DNA from: Aspidapion aeneum
Taxonomy: Eukaryota > Arthropoda > Insecta > Coleoptera > Brentidae
DNA: 64,000 bases
Direction: 5' to 3'
Assembly (NCBI GenBank): GCA_963576565.1
Contig: OY755038.1
Location: 14,454,087 to 14,518,086 of the forward strand
Every line of letters begins with the position of its first letter. The first letter of the stretch is position 1. This document shows, in pieces, positions 22,201 to 37,200 of the stretch. The position numbers and the translations under genes are program-made. The notes beneath the pieces are model-generated. The model was given only the letters and a program-made list of their open reading frames with translations, was not told where the DNA came from and did not search any database.

Positions 22201-25200
22201 CCATATTAGGTGATTGTGGGTAACACATTGTTCTTTACTTGTAATTCAAGCTTGGCCAAAGGTCCTTTAATTTATAGGTCAATTTAAAGGGTCCTGTATA
22301 CAAGTTAATAAAAAAACTCCTGACCAGTGCCCGGACATTTTCTCAAAACACCAGACTGTCCAGTTACCATAAATTTTAAAAACCGCTGCACCGAAATAGA
22401 TAACATATTAGAGGGTCTTTAAAATGTATACAGGACTGCTAGGCTAACCCATCAGCATAACCCTAAACCCCTGTTTAGACTATGCATCAAACTGATGCAT
22501 CTTAATAAGTTGCATGCATTTTTCGTATTCACACTATGCAACCAATCAAAATTTGATGCACACATCAAGATGCTCAAAAAACGGGTTCTAATTTTATCTA
22601 AAAGTTGCAAGTATTTTTTAGTCAGTAGGGCAAATCATCAGATCGCTATCTTTAATGATACCTAAGTTTCCTATCTTTATTAATATCTGAGTTTCCTCAT
22701 CATCGAAAATGTGACACGCTGAACATCATGTGATAATTTATTCAAAAGGTATTTAAAATCCCTATTAAATAAGCTATAAATCGATATACAGTATTTTAAG
22801 TTAAGTAGTTTTCGAGATACTTAGTTTATTTTAGTACATGATGCACAAGATTGGCAGTTTTTTTCAATTTTAAAAAATTAGTTCAAAAGAAAGTATTAGT
22901 AGGAAACTCCGAAATGGTTTTTCGTTAAGGGAAAGTTCTTAAATTATGCAACGCGAAAATTCAAAATTTTCTACCCCTCATCTCCCCCCTATGTAACGCA
23001 TTTTTAAGAAAAAAGCACATTAAAAAAACATGGAGTTTAACGCAAGACTAAACCCTCTCTCTCCTCCTGAAGTGTGACATAATTTATGATCCCTAATCGA
23101 CAACTGTATACTAAAAATCATCAAAATTGGAGATGCTCAAAGCAATTGCCTGGTTAATTTGATATTGTTTGACTTGTTGGTTAAAAATGACAAATCTATT
23201 TGCATGGTGTGAATACATTTCACATTTCACACAAAAAAATGCATGTAATAAGTTGCATGAGCTTAATGCATAGTCTGAACAGGGTGTAACAAAAGTTTGC
23301 ATTCCGTAGGTCAACACACGACCACGGGAAATGCAGCGGGCGAAGCGGCGAGCGATAAACAGCCAGAGCCACCTGCAGGTGTCGAGCAGAACCTTCAAGG
23401 TCGTCAGGCAGCTCTTGAAGACACGCAGAACGATGTACTCGTGGTTACAAGTAATGCGGCTAATGTGATACCCACCAGTCCCCAATATGGAGTGGCAATA
23501 ATTCCCAACAATAACGGCACCGAGTTGCCCGCCGTCCCTGTAGAAAATAATGCGAACCTTACGACTACTAACGAAACGCCCACAGAACCCGTACCACCCA
23601 AACCGGCGCCCGAAGAAACCAAAGACGTTCACAGCACACCGAGTCGAAACGACCGGTTTAAAGTGGTAAAAATCGCGAGTTTAGAACCTTTTAAACGAGG
23701 TCGGTGGAAATGTATGGACTATGTCGATGAAGCGCCACCCCCTTCGGTCGTGAACAACCCCATCACAAAACCAGGCCAATCTTTGGGCAACAACATGATC
23801 CCCAGTGGCTATATGCAATCTCAGAGTTTGCCGCAACAACAAATTCAACAAATGATTATGCAAGGTGGTTACACCAACGGTGGACAGTTTATTCCTAACG
23901 TGCCCCAAATGATGCCACAGGCTCAGTATTTTTATCCACAAGTTGGTAATGTGCCCAATCAAAATATGGCTCAACAGATTGGGTCTAGTATGCCTGCTCA
24001 GTTTATGAACAACCAACAATACTTTCCCGCAGGGGTCGTTACGAACGCTCAGGGATATAGTTTACCTCAAGGTTACCAGAATATGCAATACATGCAGATG
24101 CCCCCGCAAAATAGTGCGTTCGTGCCCACGTCACAAACCATGCAAATGCCAAACAGCTACCAGCAAGGCCAAACTTACGGGGGACAAACGAACGTTTCGC
24201 AAACGAATATGACTCAGCCACAGATGATGAATGGTCACGCTTACCCCCCACCACACGAAACACAACAGATGAATCAGCAACCCAACCAAGCGGTTAAGAA
24301 CGTTGTGAATTCAATGCCACAGCAAAACGTAATGCAACAGCAACCAATGCCAAATCACCTCCAGCAACACCAGCAACCTGTGATGCAACAACAGCAACAG
24401 CAGCAGTACCAGCCTCAGAGTGGGACTTATCAACCGGGAGCAAGTATGACGCAACAACAACCACAACAAAATACTCATCAATCACAGACAAACGTGCAAG
24501 CGTCTGTTATGACACCAATTATGACTGCACCGTCAATGCAACCGATGCAGCAGGTTTCCCAACAACACCAAGTTCAGGTGCAACAACAGCACCAGATAGA
24601 CAATATGGTGTATAACAATCCCCAATTCTCTAACAGCGCGAATAGTGTGACAGTCGTGGCGAATAGTGAAATAGCGCCTAACTCTGGCACAGGCGCGGAC
24701 GTGCCCGAGACGAACAGTGTTGCAGAGACTACAGTCAGCGAGGGTACAGACGATCCCTCCAAGGGGGCGGTAGTGAACGCGATCGACAACAAAATTGAGC
24801 AAGCGATGGATTTGGTCAAGAGTCATCTCATGTACACGGTAAGTTTGTGTGGAGATTATAAAATTACTTTTAATTTTAATTTCATCTAGAATTAAAAATT
24901 TCGTCAGAGAAAAGTAAAATTTTGGAAGGTAATTGAGAATCATACTTTAAACTCTTGAGTAGACATAGAAAATGACGAAGGGTAGAACAAGAAAAAGGCT
25001 TGCAATATTTTTTGGGAAACTTTTTTTTACCTTAGAAATCTTCTTTTTTCTTTATCTTATTCTCAATAAATGTTGGCAGACGCTTTAAATAGTTTAGCAA
25101 CAAAATTTTCGGTTCCCAGAGAACAACTAAAGACTAGTTAAATTTAAGTTTATAGATCCAGCCCTCCCTAACTGGTAAAAAATATTTTTTACTCTGTACA

Positions 25201-28200
25201 GTCACATAAATTCAAGAATTTGTGATACTCTAGTAACATCTTTTTACATTTCGTTGCTTTTTTATTCCAAAACAAGTCAACTATAATTTAAACCAAAAAA
25301 ATTTAAATAAGTAAAGTTGTAAATATTTTTTAAATTTGATCAATTTTTTAAATAATTTTCATGTATTGTTGTGTGTGTGTTTGTATGTGTGTGTCTAAAC
25401 GATAGTCTGCTATACATAATAAGATGTAGCATACAACTTAAACCCCTTTAGTAAATACTGATGAGTAGGGGCCCAGATTTATAAATTATTTATTTATACA
25501 CTTTTGAAATATAATAAAACTTTGTCAAAAATATAGTCTTTTCCAGAATAAAATCTGTTCTTACAAATATTGGTGTACTGTGGAAGTGTTGGCAAAGTGA
25601 CAATCTCAAATTTTGACAATAAATTATTGATATACAGGGTGTCCCAGATAAAAGCAACTACATATTCTAAGCCCAATCAGGTGCTGTATCAATATTAAAG
25701 ATATCTACAGGGGTTACTAAAATATGGAGCAAAAACTAAAAATTGTGTTTTTTGAAAAATTTAAATATCGCCGCCATCTTGCAAATAAATTTAATGAAAT
25801 TTGGTAGATTTGTATAAAGAACTGCGGCCAATTAAATGCCGTCAAAATTTTTTTTCTAGGCCTTCTAGATTTTTTGAAACCATAGTTAAGTTTGTTATTT
25901 CTTTTGACCGCCATATTGAATTTATACGTCAAGAAATAGAGCATTAAAAGAGCTTTTCAACCATGTATAATAAGCTTATCTTTGAATGACGGAAAATGTG
26001 AATTTATTTAAAAAACTGTTTTCACTTGGTTGTCTGTGAAACAAAGGCCGTAGTTGCGTTTGTTGTCATACGTAACTATCTATCAAAACTTTATTTCATT
26101 TATCTGTTAGAGTTTTAAAGTTTCTAAATTACTTAAGATTTTTTTGAGTCACATCAATCAAATTTAATATGGAAAGTTTTTCAAATTGGGAGAAAGTAGA
26201 TATATTTTGTGTAAAGAATGCTGGAAGAGCTCGAGATATGTACTTTCAGAGATATCCAAAAAGACGACAACCAGGTTTGTCAACCTTCAGAATACTTAAA
26301 TAATTTAATTGAATATGGTGCCTTTAAAAAACAAAATCGTAATCCACAACCTGATGAAAATATTGAAGCTCTGGTTTTACAAAGTGTCGTTGACAATCCT
26401 CTCATCTCCCTTCGTGAACTGGAAAATAATGTTGAAGTACCCAAATCAACTGCACAAAGAATTCTTGAAAAATTTCATTCATCTATATGCAACACATATT
26501 AGTTGAGCACTCCCAGATGGTGACTTAGAAAGAAGAACCTTGTTTTGCAATTGGTTCATACAAAAATCGCAAGAAAACTCTCAATTTCCGCTTAAGGTTC
26601 TGTGGTCCGATGAAAGCAGGTTTACAAACTGCGGTGTGTTTAACAGACAACTACTTGTACTGGACCGATGAAAATCCGTTCTTAAATCGTCAGATGCACC
26701 ATCAAGTTAGGTGGGGTTTGAATGTATAGTTGAATTGGGGAGGAGTCATAAACTGACACATACTATTTAAGATTTTTCATAATAATTTGACGGCACCTCG
26801 ATATCTAGAATCTAGAAATTCTACAAAATTACGTTGACCAAATTTTAGAAAATTTTCCTCTTCAAGATGTAGCAAACATGTGGTTCCAGTAAGATGGAGC
26901 ACCTCCACATAATGCAAGAATCATAACCGACTATTTGAATCAGCAATATGGAAATAACTGGATCGGAAATCAAGGTCCAGTTGCCTGGCCTGCACGTTCG
27001 CCGGACCTTACGCCTCTTGATTTTTGTATTTGGAGATACTTAAAGGATAAAGTTTATTCTAAGATAGAAGAACTTGAGGCAGCCGTTGTTCAAGCCATAA
27101 AAGAAATTCTTGAACAAATGGTTAAAGATGCATACATGTCTCTAATTCAGCGATGCAGGATTTGCATGAATAACAACGGTGGAATTTTCGAACATTTGCT
27201 TATTTAATTCAATGCTTTGTTATCGGTTTTTAGTTTTATTTTAAATTAAATAATAAATTCAAAGTTTGGTTTCAGAAATAAAAGAAAATTTTTAAGAAAT
27301 TGTATTATTTCTTAGCCAGAGAAAAATTAAAAAATAAGGGCCTTGAAGATTTGCATATAAATCAAATAAATGGAAAAGTTTTGAAAGGTAGTTACGTAGG
27401 TATGACAACAAACACAACTATGGCACTTGTTTCACAGCCAACTAAGTGATAAACTATTTTTTTAATAAATTCACATTTTCCGTCATCCATAGATAGGCAT
27501 ATACACGGTTGAAAAGCTCCTTTTATGCTCTATTTATTGAGGTATAAATCCAATATGGCGGTCATAAGAAATAACAAAGTTGGCTATAGTTTCCAAAAAA
27601 CTAGAAGGCCTAGAAAAAAATTGTTAACGTCATTCAATTGGCCGTAGTTGCTTATAGAAAACTACCAAATTTCATTAAATTTGTTTGCAAGATGGCGGCG
27701 ATATTTCAATTTTTCAAAAAACACAATTTTTAGTTTTTGCTCGATATCTTGAAAACCCCTGTAGATATTTTAAATTTTGATACGGCATCTGATTGGGCTT
27801 AGAATAGCGCAACTTTTTTCTCATTTAAACAAACTCGTATCTCTTACCGTTACCGAAATCCCCATGTAGTTTAGTTGCTTTTGTTTGGGACACCCTGTAT
27901 AATACCAACCTGCAGATACCAATTGTTTTTTTACAAAGGGCTGTCAAAGAGAGTTCTCCACGTCTAGTGTAAAATAACTGTCAAAATGTATAATATTTTA
28001 TAGATAATTTTCGTTAATTGAGCATTTTCTAACCTGAAATTTCTTTTGCAATAGGTCAGAGAAGAAGTCGAGGTGCTTAAAGAGAAAATCTCGGAACTAA
28101 TGGAAAAAATCCAACAACTTGAGACTGAAAACAACTACCTACGATCCCAGATCCCGAAAACTCAACCGGCGTTGCCACCTGTCCAAAACGCCGCCCCCGT

Positions 28201-31200
28201 CTACAACAACCCCGTTGCGTCACAGCCCCAAAACATGGTTCCTTTACAACAAAATGTTATCCCCCCGGTAAACCAAATGCCCCAGATTCCCCAAGGTAAC
28301 GTCATGGGGACCGTCAACGTCCCCACGATGCCCCAACATCAACCTCATAGTATACCCCAACAAAGTCACCCGCAACAGGGCATGCCTCATCCCCAAAGTA
28401 TGCCGCCCCAACAACACCTTCCTCCTCAGCAACATAATGTCATTCCTAATAGCACAGCGATACCCCAATCGTATGATAAAGCGCCAAATGAATAATTTTT
28501 AGTGAACCTAGTCGACCAGTTAGATATTAAGGTTATGGGGCGAACTGTTGAGTATAAAAATTCAATTGAAAAAACCGCGGGTCATGTGAGATGATCATTT
28601 CCAATAAATGTATGCTTTCAAGTTGTCATAAATTCATAAAATTGTCATAATATCGATAAAGACGTTTGGATTTTTACCGGGAATATGTCAAATTAATTAA
28701 CTGCAGGTGATAACTTTTTCATGTATTTTTCAGTAAATATTTTTTTTTGGACAAGGCAAAATAATTAATTAACGGCATCTTCTAAATAATATTGAAATAT
28801 AAAGATGATCGACTGTCTGTGATAGGAGATACGGGCTTGTCAAAGTACAGAGGTTTTGGCCAGGTTTTTCTGTCACTGTCATAAAATGGACCACCCAGGA
28901 TTTATGTCAAATAAATTAACTGAAGTGTGGTTTTTTTTATTTGTTTCAGTAAAATCAAATAATGGCAAAGATATGTGAAATAGACAGATAACCCATATTG
29001 TCGGGTACGATTCCAAATAGATAAATCTTTTGTTTGTTTACTGACAATTAATTTAGAGGTTTTAGTTTAAGTTCACCCACTTGTCTCTCAAAGTTTGGGT
29101 TTTTATTGACGGTAGGTTGGACCTAAGTTATACATTATTTCCTGTTTGAAGAGCTTGGACGAACCCAGTCAATGGCGTTATTGATAAGTTTCCTTTACAT
29201 TCTAGCTAATGAGCTAAGCAAGAAAATATAAACGAAAACCGAGATAAAATGACATTTTATAGACAACACTTTTTTATCTTACAGTTTTTCCATAGCCAAT
29301 CACGTTGAAGGGAAAACCCTCTATCTAATTGAGGTTTCCTCTTGCTGAACTATTACAACTCACACTCTTAACTTTTCAGTAGTTTTTCTCGCATCAACCA
29401 CCTGCTGTGTAGGTAGGCGGCAACCAACTGTTTACCATTGTGAAGGGAGGCGGACCAACTTTCTTATATCTGCAAAACCATGTTTTGCGCTTTTCGTTTT
29501 TCCAAGCTGGAAAGGATTAAAATCTCGATGTGTGATTTTTTCTTTGATATAAGTACTTAAAATAGCGTGTTAACTTCTGGATTAAAGTTTCCTTTTATAT
29601 TTTAACGAATTATGTCGACAGCTCTCGCACTATACAATGGCTACGTCAGCGCCACATACCATGAGCGGCTAGTTCACAACTTGCATTCCGTTTGCTATTG
29701 GTCGAAATAGTCAGCTGACTTTTTGATGTTGAACGGTGCCGTTTAAGATTATTATTATATTATATTAAGAGATGGTGCCACCAGTCAAGCATTTAACAAA
29801 CATTATGTTTACAGCTTTCGCCGTAAAATACAAATATATACTAGTTGTAAGTGATTAAAAAGTGTAGTGGGTTGTGCAGTACATACCTATTGAATTTAAC
29901 TAAATCTATGCATATGCCGATCCTGTTTTCCTGTCGAAATCGGTGTTAACCTAACCCTGATAAATTATTCGACAACGTATCCTAACCTGTCCAGACACGC
30001 CCCGGTTAGGATACGTTTCCCATCAATTGAACACGGTTAGGTTTTGTTTCAGTTTGGTTTAACACCGATTTCAACCTCCCAAAACGAGGACAGGAGAGTT
30101 TTAATTTTAAAAATCCCGCCTGACTATGTTAACCAATAGCAAATGGAATGCAAGTTGTGAACTAGCCGCTCGTCACATACCAGTGGTGGAGCCGCTTGAT
30201 GAAGGCCGAATTGGTCAATATAGATGGCCATACTGTTTTAATTTATGTTGATACATCGTGTGTTTGCATTTCTGGCCACCAGGTGGATACACGGGTCACC
30301 AGAAAAATTTTGAGTCATCACGCGTTTATATGAGGTTTTTTATCTGTCTATTTCATATAATATGTATCTTTGATAATGGGTATTTTTTTGATAACTAAAT
30401 TATTCGATCAAAGTTTAATATTAGTAGAGATTAACTAGTGAAGTTTTCGTCCAATTTTAATGTTTTTGGTGTCCATTTGCAGGCAAATTAACAGCTGGTA
30501 TTTCTAAGATATTGTCAAACTACTCAGGTTAAGGTTTCGTTGATTTGTATCTAACAAAAAGTTAAATTACAATATTAAGGCACACAAAACATGAAGAAAC
30601 CATTTATGTGCAAATTCGCTTTCCCAAGCAAAGAGCTTACTATTTAAGTTTTTACGTATTATTGCGTAAAATAATACATGTGCTGTGACCTTCCTTACTT
30701 CTGATTTTCTTGGGGTATACTAGAGGTTCTCTATAGAATCAGGACAAAGGCCTTTGCGAAAGTATCGACAAAAAGAAAAAACTCCAGAGAATATAATCAG
30801 CAACGTGTGACAAAAACGGCAACCGTTTGACAACATAAAGCTCTAGAGAGAAAAAATGTGCATTTTTAGATTTAAAAGTTTGTTGTTTTGATTTCTAGCT
30901 AGCATAGCATTTACGCCAAAATGATATAAAAAAAGACGACAACTGTTTTAATTACAAAATAAAACAAAAAAAACTGATATTGTACGGTCAAGCACGTGAC
31001 GTCACATACTTGTTGCCCATAATGCTTTTGAGTGACTTTTGTCGGTTCTTGTTGATATCTTTGGAAAAACAGCAAATACCATGATACACTGATACACGGT
31101 GTGTCAGCAACGCAAAACAAAACGCGTTTTTGCTGCGCATTACGTCATGTGGAAGACAAAATAGCGAAATTAGCATACAGCTAATGTTTAATGTTGCTTC

Positions 31201-34200
31201 CGTGATCGGCGAAAAGTGGCCAAGGCATTAACATATCAACTTAAAATTTTGCACCAATGTACCCTTTAGTATATTAAGGTAGCTTGGTAAAATTGTTCCA
31301 AATCAGAAAAATGAAAGTACCTACCTCATTTTGAGATTTTCCCTTAGAACAGTGGCTGCTGGTGACGTTATAAATCTAGCGGGGGGGGGGGGTTCGGTTC
31401 GGTTCGGTTCTCGGGACGTTATAAATCCGGGGGGGGGGGGGGGCAGAAATTTGAATTGCATGAAAAATGAGATAAAAAAACCGAAACAATTTTATTTTAG
31501 TATTTTCCAAACAAGCAGCTAGTTGGTGTAGTTTTTAGTTTATTTGTTTATATATAAAGTCCATTCGCCTTTCTTTTTTATGGCCTCGTAGAGCAACCTT
31601 AAAAATCAAAAATTTTAAACAGCCTATTAACCTACTAAGTATATGTCTAATTTTTGTCACATTTTTATTATGTTCGGTAATGTTTTGCCCATAGGCACTA
31701 TTCAATTGGCACCTAATATCAGTCTTGCCTAGCATAGAAAACTCTATTTGGTTATTTAAATGAACACCACTTACTTTGTGTCTTTTTACCTTTTCACTAA
31801 GGTGCTTGATATCACACATTCCCTTTGCCCAGACAGGATCACTTCGTGGATTGTTTATAACAAGGCAAAAAAAGCATTTATTTTTTCACAACCGCACAAC
31901 CAGTTTTCAGCATCGTATAATTTTTATTAAATTTTCTATTATAAGTTTTTTGGAACACCCCTCGGCATTACTTGCACTAAAATGTTGGTTAATTTTTAAG
32001 TCCGGTCTATGTGGCCTTACAGATTTTATTTGTAATCGAAGTTCATATGTCAACGTATTTAAATTTGCACAGTTAATTATGTAATCGACCATTTTATAAA
32101 CAAACGATAACAAAAACAATGCGACACGGCAAGGCCTTTTACTACTGACATACCCCAAATCAAAACAAACTCATACGTCTTCACTAAGGATAGAACCGGC
32201 AACACGCAGAAAGGGCAACGAACGTTTTCGGACGATGAATATGACGTCAACTAAAACAAACATTCCTCCCGCCCCCGCGCGAGAACACCCACCCATGCAC
32301 CCCTGAAAAACGGGTGAAATTGAAACATTGCCCCGCGCGGCGCTGCCGGCTTGTAATTGTTTACGCTAAAAAAGTTCACACAATTAGTCGCTTGTTGTTT
32401 ACCACAGATAATAAAAAGAACTAGACAATTATGTAGTAAGGAAATAATTAACTTTTTTAAACAAATCAATTAAAACTACTGTTTGTTGTTTAGTTTTGGG
32501 AGGGCACTGCCCCGTTGCCCTCCCTGCAGCAGCCGCCACTGCCTTAGAACCACATTTTCAACAATGTTTCAAGTCATTATTTTAAAAATAGTCAATCGAT
32601 TTAAACCAAATTTTGAAATTTAGTTTTTAATATTATTATTTATTTTTTAACTTTGAGGATTTTTCGAAAAATATACAAAATTCTTAAATAGGGGATTGAT
32701 CAAAATTTTTATTAGATACACCGAGCAAACGGTTTGGCCCACATACATTTGTGCAAAATTTCAAGTTAATATGGTACTTTCTTGGACACTTAGCGCTGAT
32801 CGCGGATATTATCATCTACACGACGTCACGGACAGCGAGAACTGACGATCAAGCGTCATCCCCGGTATATAGATGCGCGCTGACATACCGCGTCTCAGTC
32901 TATCGTGGCAAATACCTAAAAGGACATATCATAATTTTTGAGATAACTTTTTGACAGTTAGCAACTGTTTACCATAATAAATAGCATAGGCCAACGAAAA
33001 AAAAGTTGTCAAAAGTTGTCTCAAAAATAATGATATGGGGCTTATACGCCCACACGAAACCTAAAGTTCATCTCATTATTTTTGAGAATTTTTAAAACTT
33101 TTTTTTGTTGGCCTATGCTATTTGTTGTGGTAAACAGCTGATAACTGTCAAAAAGTTATCTCAAAAATTATGATATGGAGATTAGAAAGTATCAAAAATA
33201 TACTAGAAAAGATGTCTTTACATGACCTTGTATGTCAAAACCGAGTAATAGCCTAGGAAGATTTAATGAATTATTTAGTAAACTATATTTCAACTTTTTT
33301 TTACTTGATTAATACAAAATGTAAAAAAATAAATAATAAAGTTTTGTATAATTTTTATTCTTCAAGAAAAACCTAACTTTGTTTTTTTTTAAATTAGTCT
33401 ATTGTCAAAGCTTTTTATTTTAGAAGGAATACCCAAAATGCCGTGTTATATTTAATACGTTATATTGTCTAACAAACTTTTTTAATAAAATTATTTTTTT
33501 ACTTTCAATATTAATCAAGTTAAAAGGTTGATTTGTTCTTGAAGTCATGGTTTTGGAAAGCGGTTTTTAAAGGGTCAATGTGGTTTATACAAAAATTAAT
33601 AAATAAAATTGTCAAAAAATTGTGATTTAGAAAAATGTGTATAGAACAAAAAGTGTAAATTCAAATAATAGGTCATATTAATATAATAAAAAATATATAA
33701 AATACTTCAGCTTTGTTCAAAATCACTTATTAAATATTTCAGATTCTTTTTGCTAGTGACAGTTCGGATTTTTTTTTGATTTTCGTCTATATGGCCAGGT
33801 AGCTCAATAATTTCAAATTTTTTTAAAACCTTGTAGACTGAAATTTTAGCCATAATATATTTTGGTAGAAATTAAATTTTTTTGTGAATATTCAATGAAA
33901 AACTGGTTCATTGCTGTAAAATTGCACTTTTTTATAAATTTAAACTTTTTTTAGACATTTACGTTAGGTACGTATTTTTTGCAGTAGATACGTATAATAT
34001 ATTTTTCTAAAAGATACCACCCTTGCTGCAATCATAAAAAATAATTAATATAAGACCATCTATCTCTGATATACAGGGTGCTATATAATTGAATGTCAAT
34101 ACTTGAAGTCATCTGTGTATAATTTTATGATAAAAAGATTACATAATATTTTAAGTCATCTGTGTTTGATTTTATTATAAAAAGATTACCTAAATATAGG

Positions 34201-37200
34201 TCTGCAAAGATCTTAGGAGGTGTCCTTAGATTTTGACATTCAATTTTCAGTATAATATTGGCTTTAGAGGAAAAAAGATAGAAAGTTGTTTAAAGGTGAT
34301 TTTTGAGAGAAAACAAAATAAAAGCAAATATTACTAAAACTTAGAAATGCACACGTCAGTATACTTTTGAAGGGCGACATATTTCGATAATAGGGACTTA
34401 TTGGAATAAAACCTTACTTTATTTAAGAGTCGGCTTTATTCTAACAGATTTACAAAGAAAACAGACAGCTGACCTCTTAAAATTGACATAGCAAAGTAAA
34501 ATTTCAAAATAAAGTCGCTAATTCTAATTTAATAAAAAGAGACACAAATAAATTCGGTTCTTAAATACACAAAGGCTGAATTTTGAAAGAAATCAGCTGC
34601 TTTATTTACATATGTAAATCTGTCACAATACTGCCGATTTTAAAATAAGGTCAGGTTTTATTCCAATAACTGTCTAATATTTGCAGAATGGTGAGTAGCG
34701 TGGCACCTTGTTTCAAAAAGTTTCAACTTATATTTACAGTGCTGTTTTTTTCTTCAAAATAAATTTTTATTTCTTACCTTAGACAACTTACTGTCTTTTT
34801 TGTTAAGACAAACAATAATATTAAAAGTGTGTATTATAAATACCCTATATAATATTATAAATTATTATTATTTAAAGTAAATTTAATTTTATTTTAATAA
34901 TTATTGTATGATTAATTAATTATGTTATTTTTTATATCGATATTATTAAATATGATTGTTACGATTTTATGTATTCTCTGTACATTACATTACAATGTAT
35001 ATCAAATTTTATTTTTGAGAATATTTTTTCTGCAAACTGAGTTACTGTAGCGTTTATAAGCTTTTTTCAAAAGGCTTCCTTTTTGAAATTCATAATTTTA
35101 TAAGTCCATAGTTTTAAAAATAATTTAATGTATTGTATTAAAACGGTTATAAAGGGGGTGTTTAAAAGAAGAAAAGGTCAAAACCTTTTGTTCAAAGTTT
35201 GCCATTTTTGTTTGTATTTTTTGCCATAATTTTTAATCAAAATTTAGTATATTCAAATTAAGAATGAAATTGTTTAAAAAATGTTTTTACTGTAGTTTTT
35301 ACTGAAAATAACACCCTGTAACTATTTTAGTTTTCAACAAATTTACGAAAAAGTTATTTCATAAAATTGTTTATATTTTTTAAGTTTTTATTCACAATCT
35401 TTGACTTGAAATAAACTTGGCAATAACTACGACTCCTGCCGCAATAAATGTAGCAAGTTACATACTTCACACTTATTAGAGATGCCTAAGCTTCACGTAC
35501 AGCGTTGCCGAATTGTTCAGGGCTTTGTATCATCAAAATGGTAAGGTTTTGACTTCTTCTATAACCAAAAAAAAAAAAACCAAGGCCAACACAAAAATAG
35601 AGGCCACGACCCTGAAAAAATCAGCTGTTCTCCCGGGGCTGAATTTTACATTGGGTCTTATGGGAGGTCAGAGGTTTTTTTATGGTATTTTCAAAATGGC
35701 ACTACAGATTTCCGCAAAATTTCAGTGAAATATTCTCAGACACCATCCCGATATTCCACGAAAGGTTTGTAAGGAAGCAACATGATTAAAAGGTTAAAAT
35801 CTTCAAGATTTAGCATTCCTTATTTTGAATTCAAATTACCCGCCATGTACCACATGCCAACTGTTATATTTGACATGTATTTGACTTTGTCATCTGTGAT
35901 TGTCACATTTGCTTCAGCTTTAAATTTAATTTTTGTGTGAGCTAATGAAGCGGCTATGAAAAATTAAGGATTACTATACATTAAAAAAAAATTGTACTGC
36001 CAGAATAAAGTAAAAACAATCTCAAAAATGACTTTATTTAAAAAAAAATCAAATATTCATGAACCGTCATTCCAACTTCAATTTTTTAAAGACAATCAGC
36101 TGTGTCGTAACGTGACCATCAAAAAAAAAATCAGCCCCGGATGTGACGTCAAGAAAGTGGAGGATCGTGGCCCGTCCGTTTTGATAGCCCTGCCCAAACA
36201 CGTACTTTCTTAAAATGACTGGTACAAGTGTACCGGCATGTTGAATTTCAAATGAACCTCAACGTATGGCTTGGATAAATTAAGGACACTGATAATCGGT
36301 GCTGCGCTCTCAGCGCCATCTCTCTTCTAAGCTTACAAACACCCATTATCAGTTACTTTAGGATAAATACCTTTTAATTTGTTTAAAAAAATACCAAGTA
36401 AGCGGCAACGCCAACTCAAGATAATGACTTTGTCTTCTTAAATCCAAAGAATGTTCTTAAGTTTAAATGAACAAAAAGAATTAACCTCAACAACAAATCA
36501 CCGCATTGACAAATTGTCAACATCATTTGAAAGCAGTCCCTTTCAAATTTTATTAAAAGCGTCTACTTTTTTAATCCAAGCCAGACGTAGGGGTTAATTT
36601 GAATACCGGAACGGGTGAACTCAACTCATTAAAATATATGTCCTTATACCATTTACACTCTCTAGAAACTTTTATCCTTTGGATCTGCGATTTTAGTATA
36701 ATACATTATTTCTATAACACTCTGTGTATAGAGATGTTTCTCTTGAAATACAGTTGCAAACAATGAAAAATTAAATAGCCGAATTTAGACTCAATATGTG
36801 CCAAACTCCCCAGTTTAGTTTGGAGAAGAAATATTCAAAAAATGGATTCATTTGGTTTGGAAAAAGAAAGTTGGCGGTGATACGTGAGTTAATCGGCATT
36901 GTACATTTTGTAAGATTTTTGTAAAGTAAAAAAAATTATAAGAAACGGACGGAAAAAATAAGAGAAGTATCCAGGGTGTTTCCTAGGCAAAGGCAAACAA
37001 TTTAAGGAACTTTTCTTTGGTTTAAAATATTGCAACTTTGTCTAATAAACTTGGAATCTTGAGGCTTTCGCTTATCAAATATAAGGCGATTAATAATTAC
37101 TAGAATTTTTATTTTTTAATGCTTTGGAAACTATACTATAACGAAATATGGTATATTTTCTTTAATGAATGAGGGCCAAAAATGTGGGTTTAGGTAGCAG

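Noticed and set aside
23404..24943. Several open frames antisense to the TSC22 exon
   Set aside because: They mirror the low-complexity Gln/Met/Pro codons of the sense frame and match nothing; the sense frame has the conserved RGRWKC and TSC-box motifs.
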